A stretch of DNA of 64,000 nucleotides from Gymnothorax reevesii (taxonomy: Eukaryota > Chordata > Actinopteri > Anguilliformes > Muraenidae): NCBI GenBank assembly GCA_029721435.1, contig CM056576.1, positions 120,331,166-120,395,165 on the forward strand. The letters are read 5' to 3'. The first letter of the stretch is position 1, and each line of letters opens with the position of its first letter. The position numbers and the translations under genes are program-made. Below the pieces are notes generated by a model. That model worked only from the letters and a program-made list of their open reading frames with translations, had not been told where the DNA came from and made no database searches. Positions 10,358-22,601 of the stretch are shown piece after piece.

Positions 10358-12432
10358 AATCACTCCTGTGCAGTTTTAAATAAGAAAGATTTTTTAATAC
10401 AACAATATATTTGTGACATTGCTGCTTTCAAGGCGAACAAGTTATTAGTCACAAATAAAAATACAAAAAATGAGGCATTTACTATGGATAGAGGAAAGCC
10501 CGCCATTAAAAACAACATCATGTTCCCCATTCCCCATACAATTTTCCACCAAAAGATGTCTCTTTTTTTTAAGTGGAAGGGCTGAGTCACATTTGACTGC
10601 AGTTGGAAGTTTTTTTTGTCACCCTTCCTCATTTGGCAGAGGGAATGATGGCTGCGTGACCTCTAACCCCCAGGGAAAGTGATCTCGCTGCCACATGCGG
10701 CCAGCTCCTTTCGGAACGGAACCACGCCGCTCTCTGTAATTGAGCGTGCAAACTTGCACAGCTGGATGCCATTAGAGCCAGGTCCTCTGGCCCACAGACC
10801 ATTTCATTGAGAGGAAAACACCTGAAACGCCCAGCGTCCACTCCAATACCCCCTTTTCATGAAGCAACGAAAGTTATTATAACAATGATTAATTTTATCA
10901 CTACTTATTTGACAGTCATGCATATCCCACTGGTCGAAGAGAGAATTTGCAGGCACAAGAACAGAGATAGATTTCATAAATTATTAAGGCAAATGCAGTA
11001 GGGCAAGTAAAATACATAATTATTCCTGGCGTATTCAGCGGTTATGTAACGCATTGTAATTACATGCTATGGGTATCTATAAGGACAATGACTGCTGCAT
11101 TGTGACATCACACATCACAGCCCACTCTGCCCTCCCCTGCAGGTAACTGTCTGATGAGCTGATCTCACAGTCTGGCAGAAATGTCACAATCACTTTGGCA
11201 AAGCATAGCCATTCTCCATTTTGTGAGAGCACACTGCAATCCCTCATCGCTCTCTGACGGAGCTCTCAGGTTCCCTAATGCGAAACCCCCTGTGAGGGGA
11301 ACGTGGGGTGCATTGGTTTGGGGGGGGGGATGCATAAAGATCCTCTTTCATTGCTTCCCATGGCTACCCTGTCAGTTCCTGTACGGCTTCGTTTCTCAGG
11401 GAGATTAACCAGGACACGATTAATAGGAAGCCTCGTCGTCGAATCTTTCGCTCATACGAAACCTCTGTTCTATTTACACATTCCAGGTTTATAATGATTG
11501 CACAACCCTGACCCCAATCAGCAGTCGATGTGAATTACGCTACGCGTAACATATACATTAAAGGACAAATAAATTGCTTTTTCTGCTACTGCGCTGGTTT
11601 GAGTGGGAAAGCAAGAATTTCTTTTTCAGAAGTTGTAGCCTGATTATGGACGCGAGAACGGCTCACTCCTGCGTGAAGAATGACCTGGTTGTTCTTGTGA
11701 GAAATACTAGAGTGGAGGAGGACTGTGTGTGTGGGTAGAGCATCTGTAGTGCTGTAGCGCCGTAGCAAGCTTGGCCAATTACAGCCCTGGGGCAGGGTTA
11801 GGGAGAAGAGGATTCTGGGAGTTTATTCTCCCACGGCTTTGCAGTTCTCTCGACTTTAATGGTGCGTGGAGCCAGGGGACAGAAAATGCCGCGTTTAGCG
11901 GTACTATAGATTTCAGCACAGGGTCTGCATGCAGTTGGCCTTCACCTGGAGAATGTCACTGTTAACTGATGTATGCTGATTTATGCTGATTGCTAACATG
12001 CAGAGGGATGGAGAGGGAGAGAGAGTGGGCAGAAAATTACTAAAATAAAGAGATAAAGATCTCTGAGAGGGATCATTTAGTGATGAGGAGCGATGGTAAC
12101 TCAGATTCGCGAGCTAGTTTGTGTAGTGCGCTGTGTTACTGGCACAGGGCCATAGCAGATGTGGAGAAGTGTAAATATGCTCGTTTGTGAGTGTATGTGG
12201 AGCATATAAAAGGCTGTCTTTATAAAGAGTTTATGTTTGCATTTCAGCGACCATTTGTGTCTGCATGGAACATGCAATAAACATCTACACAATGTTTACG
12301 TTTTCTGGTGTACGTGACATGTGTTAGCGCTTTCAATTTGTGTGTTTGTTGTGTGTGGGAGGCAGTGTATTTTCAGTGTATGCACAGTGTTATTACGTGT
12401 GACCTTGTACATGCTGAGTATACGTTTGAGAC

Positions 12433-12433
<1 letters not shown>
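10358..12433. other. Quiet DNA; 10690-11110 resembles a conserved non-coding element
   Basis: 10690-11110 lacks simple repeats and has dense homeodomain-like TAAT/ATTA words, for example ATGATTAATTTTATCAC and ACATAATTATTCC. No coding motif is visible. 11770-12000 is similarly complex. Conservation is suspected from texture only. Frames of 60-75 codons here show no domains. Confidence 0.35.
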
Positions 12434-12467
<34 letters not shown>

Positions 12468-12491
12468 CGCTGGTGTGTGTGTGTGTGTGTG
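12434..12491. repeat. (TG)n microsatellite, interrupted
   Basis: Two pure TG tracts (12434-12464 and 12473-12490) are separated by TACGCGCTGG. Confidence 0.95.
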
Positions 12492-15273
12492 GTCTGTTGG
12501 CAGTGCACCCATGTGCACCCAGCGCTAAAGGCATTTCAAGTAATTACAGGATCTCTGAATTCACCATAAGCACAAGGGAAATAAGGGTGGTTGAGTTATA
12601 ATCTCTTCTGGCTGGGAGTGTGGAAGTTGGTCTCTCAGACTTCCCCTAAATCCCCTCTATCCATTAGCGTTAGCTGGCACTGACCCTCAGCAAACATGTG
12701 ATAAGGGATACGAGGGGAACAGCGCTGTGCCATTGTAAGTTTCAGCCCCAGACCAGCATGAGATGCCATTAATGGCACCAGTCTATCGGAAACAATGTAT
12801 TCCCAACCGTCCTCATGAAATCCCAAGGCCTAATCCACAGCTTTACTCGGAAATTCCTCATGCTATGCAATACCCCTTCTGCCCCCTTCAGAAAAGAGAA
12901 AATAATAATAATAATAATAATAATAAAAAACTACCAACCATAATCCACGCCTCCAAAGCGACTTGGATATTTTCTTCGCTTTTTTCAAGGTTTTCTCCCC
13001 TTCCAAGTCTTTTTTTTTTCATTAGCGGTGACATCTTTAGCGTAGCACTCTTTAATCTGTCCAAAATCCTTATTCTGGCAGAAACCTGCTGACCGTGAGC
13101 CAGGATCACCTGTTCAGCCACCTGCTCTGCTTCTGGGCAGTCTGTGATAGTACATTAACCGCCGAACGCGCCACAGTGGAGAACAGAGTATTTTAGATTT
13201 CTGTCTGTTCTGTTTATTCACATTTCAATACAAACATTGGAAGAGGTGAAAAAATTTTTGCCTTTGACTGAGCAAATTAAGGTGCTAATCTATCTAATGA
13301 ATGGATCCGTACTGTTCCTGAGGCAAAATTTGACTCACGAGTGTATTTTGTTTATTTTCATGGTGTTAACAACCCTACATTCCGGGTTAACCTTGATTCT
13401 CTATTGCTAGGAAATCAAGGTTTATTCAAATACAAGCACAGAATTTACAGCAAGGACGGTGGAATTTAGTCATTCATTATTTCCATTTGTGCCTCTTTTC
13501 CTGTTGTATACAGATAAACAGAGGGCAACCATCTTCATCATCGAGACGTTTCACAATGGAGGGAGGCTATTCATGCTTTTTCATTTTCGTCTGTGATATA
13601 CATTGGCAAATAGAAAATGAATACAAGAAAAAGCCACTTTTCATTTTACTACTGAAAATTAAGTCATATACAACATTTAAGATCACAACTGCTGCCACAA
13701 ACTACTTCCAGTCAAATTTTTTTTAATACAACAACTACAGCAAATTTTCTTTGGCCAATTCTGAAAAGAAAATCTATTCATTTACTTTGTAAAATGTCAT
13801 GGATTGTTTTATTTGAATTTATTTCTTGAGTTGACTAAATTCAAATGAAATTGACCCCAGCATTGCTTCTGTCTTATATTAAAGCATAATTCATTTTTTG
13901 CCCTATTCAATGCATTTTTCCCAGGTGGTCTCAGTTGCGCATTTCTAAACTGTATTATACCTCTACATTGACACTCCAGGGAGAAAACAAAGATTGAAAG
14001 TCGATGTTTCAACCCTCTTTCAGATTTTACTGTTCTCTGCTATTAATGCTTTACGAACCAATATAGCCTCCGTGGATGATTCAGTATCAATCTGGCCATG
14101 TTCTCTTTGCATTTTGAAATTGTGTTTGGCTTCTATGATAGAATAATATACAATATCAGTTGAAGCTGACAAGTCGCAATTATATGTCATCATGGATTTA
14201 TGTTTTCCTGTTATTTTCCCTTCTGTGCTTTTCCGAGAACTTTTATTTTAGAGATGTGGTGAGAAAGTGAGGTATCTTGAACCCCATAGCAGGTGGAGCT
14301 GTATGAGCTTTCACTGGGTTTCTCTTATCCTCTCAGACCCAACATAACACTTTGGTTCAAATCAGCAAATAGTAAAATGTCCACTATTATTTCAACACTA
14401 ACTATGAAGGAGTCCCAATGGGAACATATTAGGACCATATGTACTTTGTAATTTGTTGATTTAGCACTGAGCATTATACCTTGCATGAGTAACTCCAACT
14501 GTTATGGTTTTAACATATTCTTGCTTATAGATTCCCATTTCTACATGCATATACCTTCAGGGACTGATCATTTTGGACCATTGACAGGTAGAGGTTTTCC
14601 TTCCCCAAATTACCTCTGGCTGCTAAGAGAGAAGCTTTGATGAAAACCCAGTTTCATCACCGTGAGGAGAATGTCAGTATTTAAAGTTAAGAGTAAATTT
14701 AGACCAATAAACAAGAATCTCTGTGCTATATTTTGAGTGTTTATATTACATAAGCGCATGACTATGTGTGAAGTGCAAGTTTATGTATGCAGGTGGTTGC
14801 CGCGACTTGGAAAGACAGGATAAAAAATAGTGCTGTAACCAGCTCTGCAGCTGGTTATATTGAATTAAATCTGAAGCTGAGGGATGCACATTTCATCTGT
14901 CTGGAGCTGAACTGAGATAACATTCTTTAAAAGCGTGTTTTACTTTGTTAAGTATAGTGACTACAGGAAGAAAGACAGAGAAACCCACATTCAGACATAC
15001 AAAGAACATATACATATGTGCATGCACACTTCCTTTACATGTAGAGTACACTGCTGAGATGATAGCTCCCACATCCTCTTCCACATAATAATATCAAAAT
15101 ATCTGTTTGAAATCCATGTCTTGCTTGGTTTTTAAGAGGAATAGGACACAGAGTTTATGGAGGGGACATATGGAAAGCAGGTGGTGCATTGTGGCTTTGT
15201 GTTCAGACACAGCTGAGTTCTATCAGCAACCCTGCTGAGAATGACAGCGGCTATTGCTGCTGCTGGTGAGTGA
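12492..15273. other. Unannotated DNA with an (AAT)n tract
   Basis: An (AAT)n run of about 26 bases lies at 12901-12926. The rest is AT-rich with no bounded element, gene or RNA. Texture around 13880-14240 is complex and could be conserved non-coding DNA, but this cannot be shown here. Confidence 0.45.
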
Positions 15274-15389
15274 GTGTGTGTGTGTGTGTGTGAGTGTGTG
15301 TGTGTGTATGTATGTATGTGCGCGCATGAGGGTGGGTATGTGTGTGCGCAAGTGTATTTGTGAGTATGTGTTTGCTCATTTGTGTGTGT

Positions 15390-15430
<41 letters not shown>
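15274..15430. repeat. Compound GT/GA microsatellite
   Basis: GT tracts at about 15274-15306 are followed by degenerate GT/GTAT and then a pure (AG)18 tract at 15395-15430. The 149-codon minus-strand frame across it, rich in Leu-Ser, His-Thr and Ala, is a translation of this repeat. Confidence 0.95.
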
Positions 15431-15431
<1 letters not shown>

Positions 15432-16914
15432 ATTGCCAAGATCGACTTTTCTCAGCAAAATGGGCCAATCCATCACAAGTTCTGCCTGAAAATCATGGCA
15501 CGGAATTGCCACTGTATATTTGATCTCTTTTTTTTCTCCGTAATTCGCATCAACTGAAAAGATAGTTTTCGAAAAATTCATCCAAAAAAATGTTCTTCAA
15601 TCTACAGTTGATGCAAAACTGCAGGATATGGTTTGCCCTGGACAGTAGAGCGGCTCCACTAATTGATTAATCGTACAGCATGATGGTAGTGCCAAAAAAA
15701 AAGAGAAATAAATAAATAATATTGTCTGGATGTCACACCTTGATACAAACTCATTAGCGTTCAGGGCTCTCTGCTGCCTGTCATTTCTTCATTACTTTGC
15801 CATACATGCGCAGGTACTTCTCCCATCATGTGATCTGGTTGTAGGATATTCCTTTTGAACCTCATCTTCAGATAGACACATGTATGTCTCTCATTTCCTT
15901 GCCTCAAGCTCCCATAGTTCATTTGGAGGTGAAATTCTAGACAGGAATTACAATTAAAAGGGCATGACCAAATTTTATAGCACTTAGATTTATAATTCAT
16001 GAAAGCAGCTCGTGACATAAATATAGATTATTATTTCAGTAATCTAATACTACATTTACATTAGTTTTGGCCTGGAGGTTGCACAGCAAAATGTTCAGGG
16101 TTAATACAGCTTATCCAGAGCGGAGCCAGATAGACTATTTAAGAGTTGATTTAACTCTGAACATTCTGCTGTTTGACTTGTGGGGTAGATCCACAATGTA
16201 GTGTAGATCCACAAGACAAGTTTGGCTCACATAAATTTACAGAAACCTATGCACGGCAGTCGAATCCGTAGCACTCCAAAAGTGACAACGAAGACCTGTA
16301 AAACTTTAGGGGCTGTAAATCTGCAGTCATATGAATACACGGGAACCTACACATTCCGCAAAGGAGGAGTTCTTCTCATCATGCTAGAAAACTTGTCTAT
16401 AATGTTGAATAATGAACTTGAGGACTGTTCTTTAAAATATTGATATGTGTTTCATAGATATTCTGACTAACTCGCAGCAGATTCCTACATGCTGCATTGT
16501 CTAATGTAATGGTATGTCTTGTTGCGAGGTTGACTTTTTTTCCAACATGCTGGAAAACTTTGGGTGCACGTTTGCATCTGCTAAATTACGCAATTGATAA
16601 TCTTATCAATTGATGCTATCTTATGCAGACTGATAGCAGACTTATGCAGCATTCTGTAAAAGCTGATTAATTGGTTTGCAGTTAGCTTCCGCCAGATCAC
16701 AAAATTTCTGCAAGTTTACATAAGGCATTACGTTACCTTATATACATAACCTGACTGCATAGTAGGCCTACTCCACTGGGAAAGCGTGCTTAGTTTGCCC
16801 AATGGTTAAACTGACTAAATTTTGTTTAGTCGCCTTTGGTACATGTCTATTCTCTTATTTAATGTCCTTCCTCCTTAGTTCTTGCTTGAACTGGAAGTTG
16901 TTCTGGTTTCGCCA
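15431..16914. other. Unannotated DNA
   Basis: No recognisable gene, RNA or repeat unit was found. Confidence 0.5.
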
Positions 16915-17110
16915 TCTTGTACATCAGTTTATGACCTTAGATTTGACATCTGACCTTGGGTTCAATGTCTAACAGCATGTCATTTACCATTGTATTTAGA
17001 GCCTTGGTTTATGTTAGGAATGATGGGGAGTCATGTATATTACATCAGTTTGTAACCTTGGATTTGACTTTTGACCATAATTTAAAGGTCAAACAGGAAA
17101 TGCCCAGTAA
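16915..17110. repeat. Diverged direct repeat, 121-bp spacing, TGACCTT-rich
   Basis: TACATCAGTTT at 16920 recurs at 17041, followed in both by an RACCTTRGATTTGAC block and a second TGACC word. A weaker third copy lies near 17380-17425 (TTAGTTTGTGGCCTTGG). The TGACCTT words are nuclear-receptor-type half sites, but the pattern is explained equally well by an old repeat. Confidence 0.5.
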
Positions 17111-19976
17111 TTCGCTTAATGTGCAAAGCACTCAATATTTTCTTGTGCACCCATATTGACAGAAAAAAGATGTGTATTATTCCAAACTACTTCATTCTGG
17201 CAAAAGCCTAGACTGATTAATTCATCAGTAAACCTTTTCGATGAAGCATATCAATTATGAGGCTCAGCGATAGCTTAGCCAGTGACATGTGAGGTACAGG
17301 TAATTATTGGATATATGACACCATTTACAGCTTAGGTTTGTATCAAGCACACATAGGAATGTACTTTATACATTGTGAATTAGTTTGTGGCCTTGGCCTT
17401 GAGCTTTGACTGTAGGATCAAGGCCAAATGATGATCTCTCAGAATTTCTTGAATGACCGAGTAATGCAAGCAGCTGGCTGTGGGCAACAATACTGTCTTG
17501 TTTTTTGTGATAAACATGCATTTACACAACAGGTTCAGCCAAGTCAACTAAGCACTGTGGTTAGAGGCTTGTTACAAGCCTAGTGGAAGCAGCCAAACAA
17601 CAAGCCAAAGCCTGAGAAAGAAAAGAGAAATCTCTTTTCCACTGAAAATTAGCGATGCAAAGAAGGTAATACAAACGGTTATACATGAGTACAGATTATT
17701 TGAGCTGTCTGATGTTTTGAGAGACGTTTCAGCAAAGCCTCTGATCGCACAAACCCCCACACTTCCCCTTCACCTGTACTCAGCACTGCCGATAACGCTG
17801 CATCTCCCCGGCACATCAAAGAGAGAGGGAGTGAGGGAGGGAGTATGTGCAAAGGGGGAGTGAGAGAATGAGTAAGAGGGAGAGAGAGAGAGTGCTGCGA
17901 CAGGAGGCAGCTGAATTGAGGTATGTACCATGGAGAGAGTGAGACAAAGCGAAAGATAGGGAGAGCTGCAGTCTCCAAACAGCCACGAAAAAAACCCCAG
18001 TCTGGTGAAATAGAGATGCAATGCTCGGAGACTTTCTCTCAGCCAATGGGCAAAACAAATGGATTTCGTATCTTTTTTCTCCTTATCGCCATTCCCCTGC
18101 CGCTCACGCTGGAGACGGCCCTTCGGAGGCGGAGTTTGGCGTTTGACTCACGAGAGCACGCCTTAATTAAGATCTCTGTCAGGTGTGGCAGCTGGATGGG
18201 AGATGGTTAAAAAAAAGGAGACATCAAAGCTTAATTCCCCTCCTGAATGGCTCCTAACGGGGAAGGAGAACTGAGACACATATGGGGGGATTATACTGTG
18301 AAGCCAGGCTGCTAATTCAGCGGTTTAACCAAAATAAAAGTGAGAATGCGACAGTCATCAATGACATTATCTCCCTCTCTCCTAGTGTTTTTAAGCAATG
18401 AGCAGAGATGTTAGGAGAAATTAATTCTGAAGATTTGGCAAGACATTATTTAAGGCTTCAAGGAGGTGCCATTGTCAGGAACTCTGCTTTCGGGCTGCTT
18501 GTAAACGTGAGGTTCCAGAGATAAGTGCTTTGGGCAAATAGCCTTGCTAACAGTAGGTCTGACCATGAGTGCAAGTAACAGGTGGAGCAACGCGTGGACG
18601 GCTGGTCAGACATTTGAGGGTCGCCGGAAGGTCAGAAGTCGTCGTGTCGGGGATTTAAGCCCCCTCTTCCCACACTAATTTCATGGCTGCACGACCCTCT
18701 CTGCGTCTTTCCCTCTCACCTTTCAGTGCTTTGAAAAAGGGAACATTCCAGAAAAAAAGAGCAGGGATACAGGGTTGAGCTGTCTCCAGCTCTGACATTT
18801 TGCTTGGTTTGTTTGCGCAGCGGTCTCAAATTCCTCCGAATGTGCGGCTCATGGCAGTAATCTAATTTACTCAGCAGTGAGACTCTTCGCAGTATTGAGA
18901 AATCTATCGCAATAGTTTTCCAGAGTTGAAGTTTAATTTATTGACTTTCCTATGAATGCTTCATTGCTGCCTCCACATGGAAAACTCAACATCTCTGTGC
19001 TTCCTTTCTCACACCCCTCACCTGTCGGTAAATTCCTTCCTGATAAGTGCACTCAAATTAACCTCATGAGTAAGTACCGCATGTGTCAAAATCCATGCAC
19101 TTCAAGTTCAATCCTCAAGGTTGTCGCCCCCACTCAAGAGTCCGTTCTTGACCTTTCAAATCCTATCTCCCTGCTAATGGCAGGCCACGCGTTTTGTTTT
19201 CTATGAAAAACTTCCCTTCAAAAGGCAGAGGAGAATGCTAGGAAATCCGTTGTACAAGTTCTCCTTTCCTAGTTTAAAATGAGGGGCAGCAGAGTATTAC
19301 AATTATCCTCTTCTCCATTGCAGTACAATTTTGTCTACTACTAAGTGCATCAAACTCACATGCTCACTGTTTGGAGGGAGAAGATGGCCTACTTTATTCT
19401 GAGGTTATATAGTTCAGTGTTTCTTAAAATATGAAATTACACAAACAGCATACTAACATGCCAAAAATATAGCACACATCGCAGACTAATCTCGGCTGCA
19501 GCTATCTTTATCCAGCAGAACCAAAAATAATAACATACATTTTTATATGGTGCTCTACTACATATTCTGCTCTTCTTAAAGTCAAATTGGGTTTATATAT
19601 TTATGTGAAAGGCATATCTAACCAAGAACATACAAAATTAGGTATAATCATTGGATTGATACAGCATACCCTCCAGCTTGCAGAATCTTACTGCAATTAC
19701 CGCCAGAAATCCTGATGTTATTTGCTTGCGTGACTCAACGTGCCCCAGGCCACGAACGCTTGTATGGTGTCTGTATACGTATGTCAAGATGTTTTCATAA
19801 ATGTGGATGGATTGATCCTGTTACTTGCCTCTGTCTCAAATTAATTAGTCCTTGCCAGTCAGTGACACGAACAAAGTCTCATTTATCCACAAGACACTCT
19901 TGGCAGCACCACATATTGATAATGTAAAGGTGGCCATTGACTTCGGATGATTTAAATGGCACAGTGGGATCATGGT
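17111..19976. other. Quiet DNA; 18020-18900 resembles conserved non-coding sequence
   Basis: A purine-rich stretch (GAGAGAGGGAGTGAGGGAGG style) covers 17818-17955. From about 18020 to 18900 the sequence is complex, moderately GC-rich and free of repeats, with an AAATTAATTCTGAAG core near 18418. No coding frame there has a recognisable domain. Confidence 0.35.
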
Positions 19977-20135
19977 CAGGGGCGTTTTTTAGGATCAGGA
20001 AAGATCTGGGGTAAAGGAGAAAGCATCAGGGGCCTGGGTGAAATGCGCACTCAAAATGTTTTGCTTGCCCACCGCAGAATTTGACCCTATTTAATGTGCA
20101 CAAGCAGAATGAAATCGATTTGTTTGTCTTTTTTC

Positions 20136-20241
20136 AAGTGCTATGTAACACACTGACACTGGAAGTATGATGGTAACTAGGTAATCATAAGTGCTATGTA
20201 ACACACTGACACTGGAAGTATGATGGTAACTGGGTAATCAT
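20136..20241 (+). repeat. Tandem duplication, 2 x 53 bp, one mismatch
   Basis: AAGTGCTATGTAACACACTG starts at 20136 and again at 20189. The two units differ at one base (ACTAGGT versus ACTGGGT), so this is a young duplication. Confidence 0.95.
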
Positions 20242-20355
20242 TTCAATTTCAACAAAGCAGGATCCTGGGTGCCTAGCAATAATGAAAAGCTCTCTTTTCA
20301 GTATTGCAGTATTTATCAATTGTAACTGGTGAATAATAATGTCAGTAGGAAAAGC

Positions 20356-21483
20356 TGTGAGGCACGGTTCAGGAACCACTCGCGAGAGACAGAAATCCAA
20401 AAAACGTATGCAGAATCAAAGCCAAAAAACACAGCAATTGCCAAGCCACAATACGAAATCCAAAAACGGTGTTGACTAGACAGGCAAGGGTCAGAACCAG
20501 TAAGACAGATGAGCAGAGGTACAAAAACGATAGGCAAAAAGTCATAGTCGATGAACAAAGCCAAGGGTCATACACAGGGCATCCAAACACAGAAATCATG
20601 GTCATACAAAAATGGGTCGAAATCCAGAAAGACAAAAACAATACAAAAAGGGCAATGGCAAGAATCAAATTCGAACAATCCAGTAGAAGAGAAACAATAC
20701 TCAATGGAATACGAGGCGCTCTGCACAAAGAAATATTGATCAACGTTCTGACAAGAGCTGTGAGTGAAATGACTGCTTAAATACACACAGGGAAGGTCAC
20801 ATGCTATACCGGAATCAGGTGTAGTGAATCAGACTAATGACAAAAGGAGAATCGCATGAGGGAAACCCTAACCATGAAAAGTGGCGAAAGACAAAACACG
20901 AACGGGAATCACACAAACAGCCTATGGCATTAAAACAGCTCCGGTCCAGGAGTTCTACGTGCACAGATAATGATCGCAGGAAAGAATTAAGCACGTGCGA
21001 GAGATCTTGCTGAAACTCAGGAGAAGACAGGGAGAGCTTAGCAAGAGGTAAAGATTAGAACAGGGCAATTGCTGAGAGGGAATTAGTCTAAATTAGTAGC
21101 GATGCAACTTTACAGATTTAACTAGAGTGCTCGTTAGTAAGTCAGTAATCTATGTTCATGGATTAGTTGTGTTAGTAGACTATGGCACAAAATACAAATG
21201 TTAGTCTTGTTAGTAACCAGAACAGAAAGACGAAGGAAGTAAACGAGAATCGAAGGAATATTTTAAACACTGGAATTCATTTAAATCACCCGAAGTCAGT
21301 GGTAGGCAGGGAAGACAGACTGAACCAACTAGATCACAAGACAGGGGAGACAAGTGCAATGGAACTGAGAAATGGAATGAACTAAGAACCCGAGTATTAC
21401 AATAACCAAAAAGAATAAATAAATAACAAAATCATGAGCAAAGAACCTGAACATAAACATGACAACAAGGCAGAATCACAACA
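20356..21483 (-). mobile_element. LTR-like dispersed unit, copy A
   Basis: The segment aligns with 27883-29260. Shared blocks include ATCCAAA/GGGTCAAACAC-style lists, AACGTTCTGACAAG, CACAYGCT, TTCTACGTGCACAGA, GTTAGTAAGT, GAAGGAAGTAAAC, ACAGGG.GACAAAGTGCAATG and a terminal GCAGAATCAYAACA. Both copies begin AGCTGT and end CAYAACA, giving TGT...ACA borders as in long terminal repeats. On the minus strand it starts TGTTGTGATTCTGC, like LTRs of fish Gypsy-type retrotransposons. No internal gag-pol is present, so it would be a solo LTR. No target duplication was found. The minus orientation is inferred. Confidence 0.55.
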
Positions 21484-21534
21484 ATACCAACATGTAAAAC
21501 TCAGGCTTTTTTATTTTTGCAGAAAGGTGATTGC

Positions 21535-21862
21535 CATTAACTTACAGTGTGATGCTACATTGTGTCTCTTCTCTCATGTCTCGCTTCTCTTCTTTAGTCT
21601 GTCCCTCTTCTCCCCTCCTCTCCTCTCCTCTCCTCTCTCCCCTCCATCTGAGTTTAGGGGGAAAAAAAGCAGAAAATACCATTAATGATTCAGGACCACA
21701 GCATTAGTAACTTTAGTTCAATAAAAATCCATTGTCATTAACTTTCAGTGTGATAATACATGTCTCTCTTCGCCTCTCATCTCTTCTCTGGTCTGCCCCT
21801 CTTCTCCTCTCCTCTCCCCTCTATCTGAGTTTAGGGAAAAAAGCTGAAAATACTAGGCTAGT
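21535..21862 (+). repeat. 201-bp tandem duplication with TCTCC-rich tracts
   Basis: CATTAACTTWCAGTGTGAT at 21535 recurs at 21736. Each is followed by a CT-rich stretch (TCTCCTCTCC words) and GAGTTTAGGG. The copies have diverged by indels in the pyrimidine tract. Confidence 0.8.
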
Positions 21863-22601
21863 AGCCAAGCAAGTGAACTAGCTTGCGTGCCGACTAGCAT
21901 GCAAGCTAGTTTGTTGTAGTCAACATTAGTTAGCCAAACTTTATATATGATTCATATAAATGCCAGCTATCCAGCTACATGCTCACGGTTCAACTCGAGC
22001 CAAAATTGATTGCGAAATAATGGCTATTCGCATATTATCTTTTGCATTACATGCATTAAAAAGCTGTTTGCTAAGTAGGCCAGGCTAGCGAACTAGCTGG
22101 CAGCATCAATGCGCACTTAACAGACCAAGAATCAGTTAATTCACAATGACTTGCTAATTTGACACTTATTCAGTTGCAAAGTAATAATGATTAACTTTTT
22201 CAGTCAGGAGGTGAAGACGGGACACAAATAGCTGGCTAATTGGCAAATTAGCTAAGCTGGCAATTTCGGGAACCAGTAGGACTCGGAGACAAATGCACTC
22301 AAAACAGCACGATAGTTAAAAGCCACAGATGCAGTGCAGCAGCGACACATGTACGTACCCAACAGACTGTCTCCTCTGAATCGACGCGGGTGGAAAGGAC
22401 GCATCAAGTTCAACAAAGACATTATATAGTCCATGGAAGATACCAACACCATAGGGAAGGAGGGGGGTGGAGTGGGGACGGGAGTTGGACCGTGTTCTGC
22501 TCCCTGCTGTCAGGAAAGGGGGGCCTCTGTGACATTCGAGGCTACCGTAAAAAAACATTCGGGGCTAAAGCCCCGAGAGCCCACGGCTAGCGACGCCACT
22601 G

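Larger units (their letters stand above)
19977..22601. mobile_element. hAT-like element (2.6 kb) with near-perfect 8-bp target duplication
   Basis: The left end CAGGGGCGTTTTTTAGG and the reverse complement of the right end, CAGTGGCGTCGCTAGCC, share CAGKGGCGT. Outside lie ATCATGGT (19969-19976) and ATCACGGT (22602-22609), an 8-bp target duplication with one difference, which is the hAT hallmark. No hAT transposase motif is recognisable. An LTR-like unit and a 201-bp tandem duplication sit inside. The ends and flanks are seen; treating them as one element is inference, and the short TIR match is the weak point. Confidence 0.45.

Noticed and set aside
15132..15581. 149-codon minus-strand frame
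   Set aside because: Its centre is the translation of GA and GT microsatellites (Leu-Ser and His-Thr repeats).
20369..20786. Overlapping 72-124-codon frames on both strands
   Set aside because: Inside the LTR-like unit; open because of list-like low-complexity text; no gag/pol motif.
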